Shown here piece by piece: positions 13,427-15,982 of a stretch of DNA of 15,982 bases. The notes beneath the pieces are model-generated. The model made no database searches. It saw only the letters and a list, made by a program, of their open reading frames with translations, and had not been told where the DNA came from. The stretch's first letter is position 1; every line of letters begins with the position of its first letter. Where the stretch lies: contig CAKSDF010000031.1 of assembly GCA_934444695.1 (NCBI GenBank), forward strand, positions 1-15,982. Reading direction: 5' to 3'. A program made the position numbers and the translations under genes. This stretch comes from an uncultured Eubacteriales bacterium. Its GTDB lineage: Bacteria > Bacillota > Clostridia > Oscillospirales > Acutalibacteraceae.

Positions 13427-15982
13427 ATGAGCAAAAAGTATTGCTACCTTTTCTCAGAAGGCAATGCCAACATGAGAGAACTTCTGGGCGGTAAGGGCGC
13501 AAACCTTGCCGAAATGACCAACATCGGTCTCCCGGTGCCTCAGGGTTTCACCGTAACCACCGAGGCTTGCACACAGTATTATGAGGACGGTCGCGAGATC
13601 AATCCCGAAATAATGGCTGAAATCAACGAGTACATCGGAAAGATGGAAGATATCACCGGCAAAAAATTCGGCGACAAGGAAAATCCCCTTCTCGTTTCGG
13701 TACGTTCGGGCGCACGTGCTTCCATGCCCGGTATGATGGACACCATTCTTAACCTCGGCCTTAACGAAACCGTTGTTAACACCATCGCCGAGAAATCCGG
13801 CAATCCCCGTTGGGCTTGGGACTGCTACAGAAGATTTATTCAGATGTATTCCGACGTCGTTATGGAAGTCGGCAAGAAATACTTTGAAGAGCTCATCGAC
13901 CAGATGAAGGCCAAAAAGGGCGTAACTCAGGACGTAGAGCTTGATGCAGACGATCTTAAAGAGCTTGCAGGTCAGTTCAAGGCCGAGTACAAAGCCAAGA
14001 TCGGCGAAGACTTCCCCTCCGATCCCAAGGAACAGCTTATGGGCGCCATCAAGGCCGTTTTCCGCTCCTGGGATAACCCCCGTGCAAACGTTTACCGCCG
14101 CGACAACGACATTCCCTATTCCTGGGGTACTGCCGTTAACGTACAGTCCATGGCTTTCGGTAATATGGGCGACGATTGCGGTACCGGCGTTGCATTTACC
14201 CGTGACCCCGCAACCGGTGCAAAGGGTCTGTTCGGCGAATTCCTCACCAACGCTCAGGGCGAGGATGTTGTTGCCGGCGTTCGTACTCCTATGCACATTT
14301 CCGAGATGGAACAGAAATTCCCCGAAGCATTCAAAGAGTTCAAAGAGGTCTGCAAGACCCTCGAGAACCATTACAGAGATATGCAGGACATGGAGTTCAC
14401 CGTTGAACACGGAAAGCTCAACATGCTCCAGACCCGTAACGGTAAGAGAACCGCTCAGGCCGCTCTTAAGATCGCTTGCGATCTCGTTGACGAGGGCATG
14501 AGAACCGAGGAAGAGGCCGTCGCAATGATCGACCCCAGAAACCTCGATACCCTTCTCCATCCCCAGTTTGACGCTAAGGCTCTTAAGGCCGCTACCCCTG
14601 CCGGAAAAGGCCTCGGTGCTTCCCCCGGAGCTGCCTGCGGTAAGGTTGTTTTCACTGCCGACGACGCTGTTGCATGGCATGAAAAAGGCGAGAAGGTCGT
14701 TCTTGTCCGTCTCGAGACCTCTCCTGAAGACATCACCGGCATGAAGGCTTCCCAGGGCATTCTCACCGTTCGCGGCGGTATGACCTCCCACGCTGCCGTT
14801 GTTGCCCGCGGAATGGGCACCTGCTGCGTTTCCGGCTGCGGCGACATCATTATGGACGAAGCCAACAAGAAGTTTGAACTTGCCGGAAAGACCTATCACG
14901 AGGGTGATTACATCTCCATCGACGGTTCCACCGGTAACATCTACGACGGAATTATCCCCACCGTTGATGCCGAAATCGCCGGCGAATTCGGCCGCATCAT
15001 GGCTTGGGCCGATAAATACAGAAAACTTAAGGTACGCACCAACGCCGACACTCCCGCCGACGCTAAGAAGGCTAAGGAACTGGGCGCAGAAGGCATCGGC
15101 CTTTGCCGTACCGAGCATATGTTCTTCGATCCCGACAGAATCGCCGCTTTCCGCGAGATGATCTGCTCCGACACCGTTGAAGAAAGAGAAGCCGCTCTCG
15201 ACAAGATCCTGCCCTATCAGCAGGGAGACTTTGAGAAGCTTTACGAAGCTCTCGAGGGCAGCCCCGTAACCATCCGTTTCCTCGATCCCCCTCTCCATGA
15301 GTTCGTTCCCACCGAGGAAGCCGACATTGAACTGCTTGCAAAGGCTCAGGGCAAGAGCGTTGAGACCATCAAGAACATCATCGCTTCTCTGCACGAGTTC
15401 AACCCCATGATGGGTCACCGCGGATGCCGTCTGACCGTTACCTATCCCGAGATCGCCAAGATGCAGACCAAGGCCGTTATCCGTGCCGCAATCAACATCA
15501 AGAAGGCTCATCCCGATTGGGACGTTGCTCCCGAAATTATGATCCCGCTGGTTGGCGAGGTCAAAGAGCTTAAGTTCGTTAAGGACATCGTTGTTGCCAC
15601 CGCCGATGAGGAAATCAAGGCAGCAGGCAGCGACCTCAAGTACGAAGTCGGTACCATGATCGAGATTCCCCGTGCTGCTCTGACCGCTGATGAAATTGCC
15701 AAGGAAGCTGAGTTCTTCTGCTTCGGTACCAACGACCTTACCCAGATGACCTTCGGCTTCAGCCGTGACGACGCAGGTAAGTTCCTCAACGCATACTACG
15801 ACAACAAGATCTATGAAAACGATCCCTTTGCCAAGCTCGATCAGATCGGCGTAGGCAAGCTTATGGAAATGGCCGTTAAACTCGGAAAGGCTACCCGTCC
15901 CAACATTCACTGCGGTATCTGCGGTGAGCACGGCGGCGATCCTTCCTCGGTAGAGTTCTGCCACAAGATCGGCCTCGACTAT
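13427..15982 (+). CDS. ppdK: Pyruvate, phosphate dikinase (3' end beyond the window)
   Basis: Interconverts PEP, AMP and PPi with pyruvate, ATP and Pi; in anaerobes it serves PPi-linked glycolysis or gluconeogenesis. The visible 852 codons include the nucleotide-binding start GGKGANLAEMTNIGLPVPQG, VRSGARASMPGMMDTILNLG, the swivelling phosphohistidine motif GGMTSHAAVVARGMG with His455 (the same number as in the Clostridium symbiosum enzyme) after Thr453, and the PEP-domain NIHCGICGEHGGDPSSVEF with Cys829 and Cys832. The family is about 870-875 residues long, so some 20 residues lie past the edge. AGAGGA (13410-13415) is 11 nt from the ATG. Codon use is strongly biased to C- or T-ending codons, as in highly expressed genes, and this leaves a long stop-free antisense frame. 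Confidence 0.98.
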   Translation, partial: MSKKYCYLFSEGNANMRELLGGKGANLAEMTNIGLPVPQGFTVTTEACTQYYEDGREINPEIMAEINEYIGKMEDITGKKFGDKENPLLVSVRSGARASMPGMMDTILNLGLNETVVNTIAEKSGNPRWAWDCYRRFIQMYSDVVMEVGKKYFEELIDQMKAKKGVTQDVELDADDLKELAGQFKAEYKAKIGEDFPSDPKEQLMGAIKAVFRSWDNPRANVYRRDNDIPYSWGTAVNVQSMAFGNMGDDCGTGVAFTRDPATGAKGLFGEFLTNAQGEDVVAGVRTPMHISEMEQKFPEAFKEFKEVCKTLENHYRDMQDMEFTVEHGKLNMLQTRNGKRTAQAALKIACDLVDEGMRTEEEAVAMIDPRNLDTLLHPQFDAKALKAATPAGKGLGASPGAACGKVVFTADDAVAWHEKGEKVVLVRLETSPEDITGMKASQGILTVRGGMTSHAAVVARGMGTCCVSGCGDIIMDEANKKFELAGKTYHEGDYISIDGSTGNIYDGIIPTVDAEIAGEFGRIMAWADKYRKLKVRTNADTPADAKKAKELGAEGIGLCRTEHMFFDPDRIAAFREMICSDTVEEREAALDKILPYQQGDFEKLYEALEGSPVTIRFLDPPLHEFVPTEEADIELLAKAQGKSVETIKNIIASLHEFNPMMGHRGCRLTVTYPEIAKMQTKAVIRAAINIKKAHPDWDVAPEIMIPLVGEVKELKFVKDIVVATADEEIKAAGSDLKYEVGTMIEIPRAALTADEIAKEAEFFCFGTNDLTQMTFGFSRDDAGKFLNAYYDNKIYENDPFAKLDQIGVGKLMEMAVKLGKATRPNIHCGICGEHGGDPSSVEFCHKIGLDY

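Noticed and set aside
13454..15964. An 836-codon open frame antisense to ppdK
   Set aside because: ppdK is unmistakable on the other strand. The antisense frame results from its strong bias toward certain codons, which leaves no antisense stops, and its translation has low-complexity, non-protein-like composition.

Overview
This window looks like a core chromosomal segment from a low-to-mid GC Gram-positive anaerobe, most likely a gut or rumen Clostridia member of the Oscillospirales type. The evidence is strong AGGAGG-type ribosome binding sites, a sodium-pumping decarboxylase, pyruvate phosphate dikinase, a Ddl/MurF wall pair and a RING/DUF2628 protein of a kind I associate with Clostridia. 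The lineage is inferred from gene content only.

Layout: (1) 1-902, minus strand: a RING-finger, zinc-ribbon, DUF2628 membrane protein, cut by the window edge, interrupted by a frameshift near 556-570 and lacking an ATG at its best start. (2) 903-1262: a gene-poor AT-rich stretch with a possible leader peptide and the prfB promoter. (3) 1263-3166, plus strand: prfB (release factor 2, without the programmed frameshift) and an alpha/beta hydrolase. (4) 3177-6215: a 270-nt potentially structured leader, then a membrane-anchored MurF-type ligase and D-Ala-D-Ala ligase, which make and attach the D-Ala-D-Ala end of the peptidoglycan stem peptide. The ddl tail runs into a 15-bp tandem repeat. (5) 6389-8065: gamma and beta subunits of a Na+-translocating decarboxylase with no alpha or biotin subunit beside them. 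(6) 8220-11239: a GH3 NagZ-like lipoprotein, a MATE exporter and a small AT-rich two-helix membrane protein. (7) A bidirectional terminator at 11401-11440 separates these from the minus-strand genes pth and prs. (8) From 13188 a divergent promoter region drives prs leftward and ppdK (pyruvate phosphate dikinase) rightward. ppdK runs off the right edge about 20 residues before its expected end.

The genes are mostly housekeeping: translation termination and peptidyl-tRNA recycling (prfB, pth), PRPP supply (prs), wall synthesis and recycling (MurF, Ddl, NagZ-like), and PEP/pyruvate and Na+ energetics (ppdK, OadB/OadG). I see no convincing new multi-gene system, CRISPR array, tRNA, rRNA, insertion sequence or prophage. 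The points most worth following up are the frameshifted RING/DUF2628 gene, the membrane-domain MurF, the untranslated leaders of murF, prs and ppdK, the tandem repeat that sets the ddl stop codon, and the orphan sodium-pump subunits.
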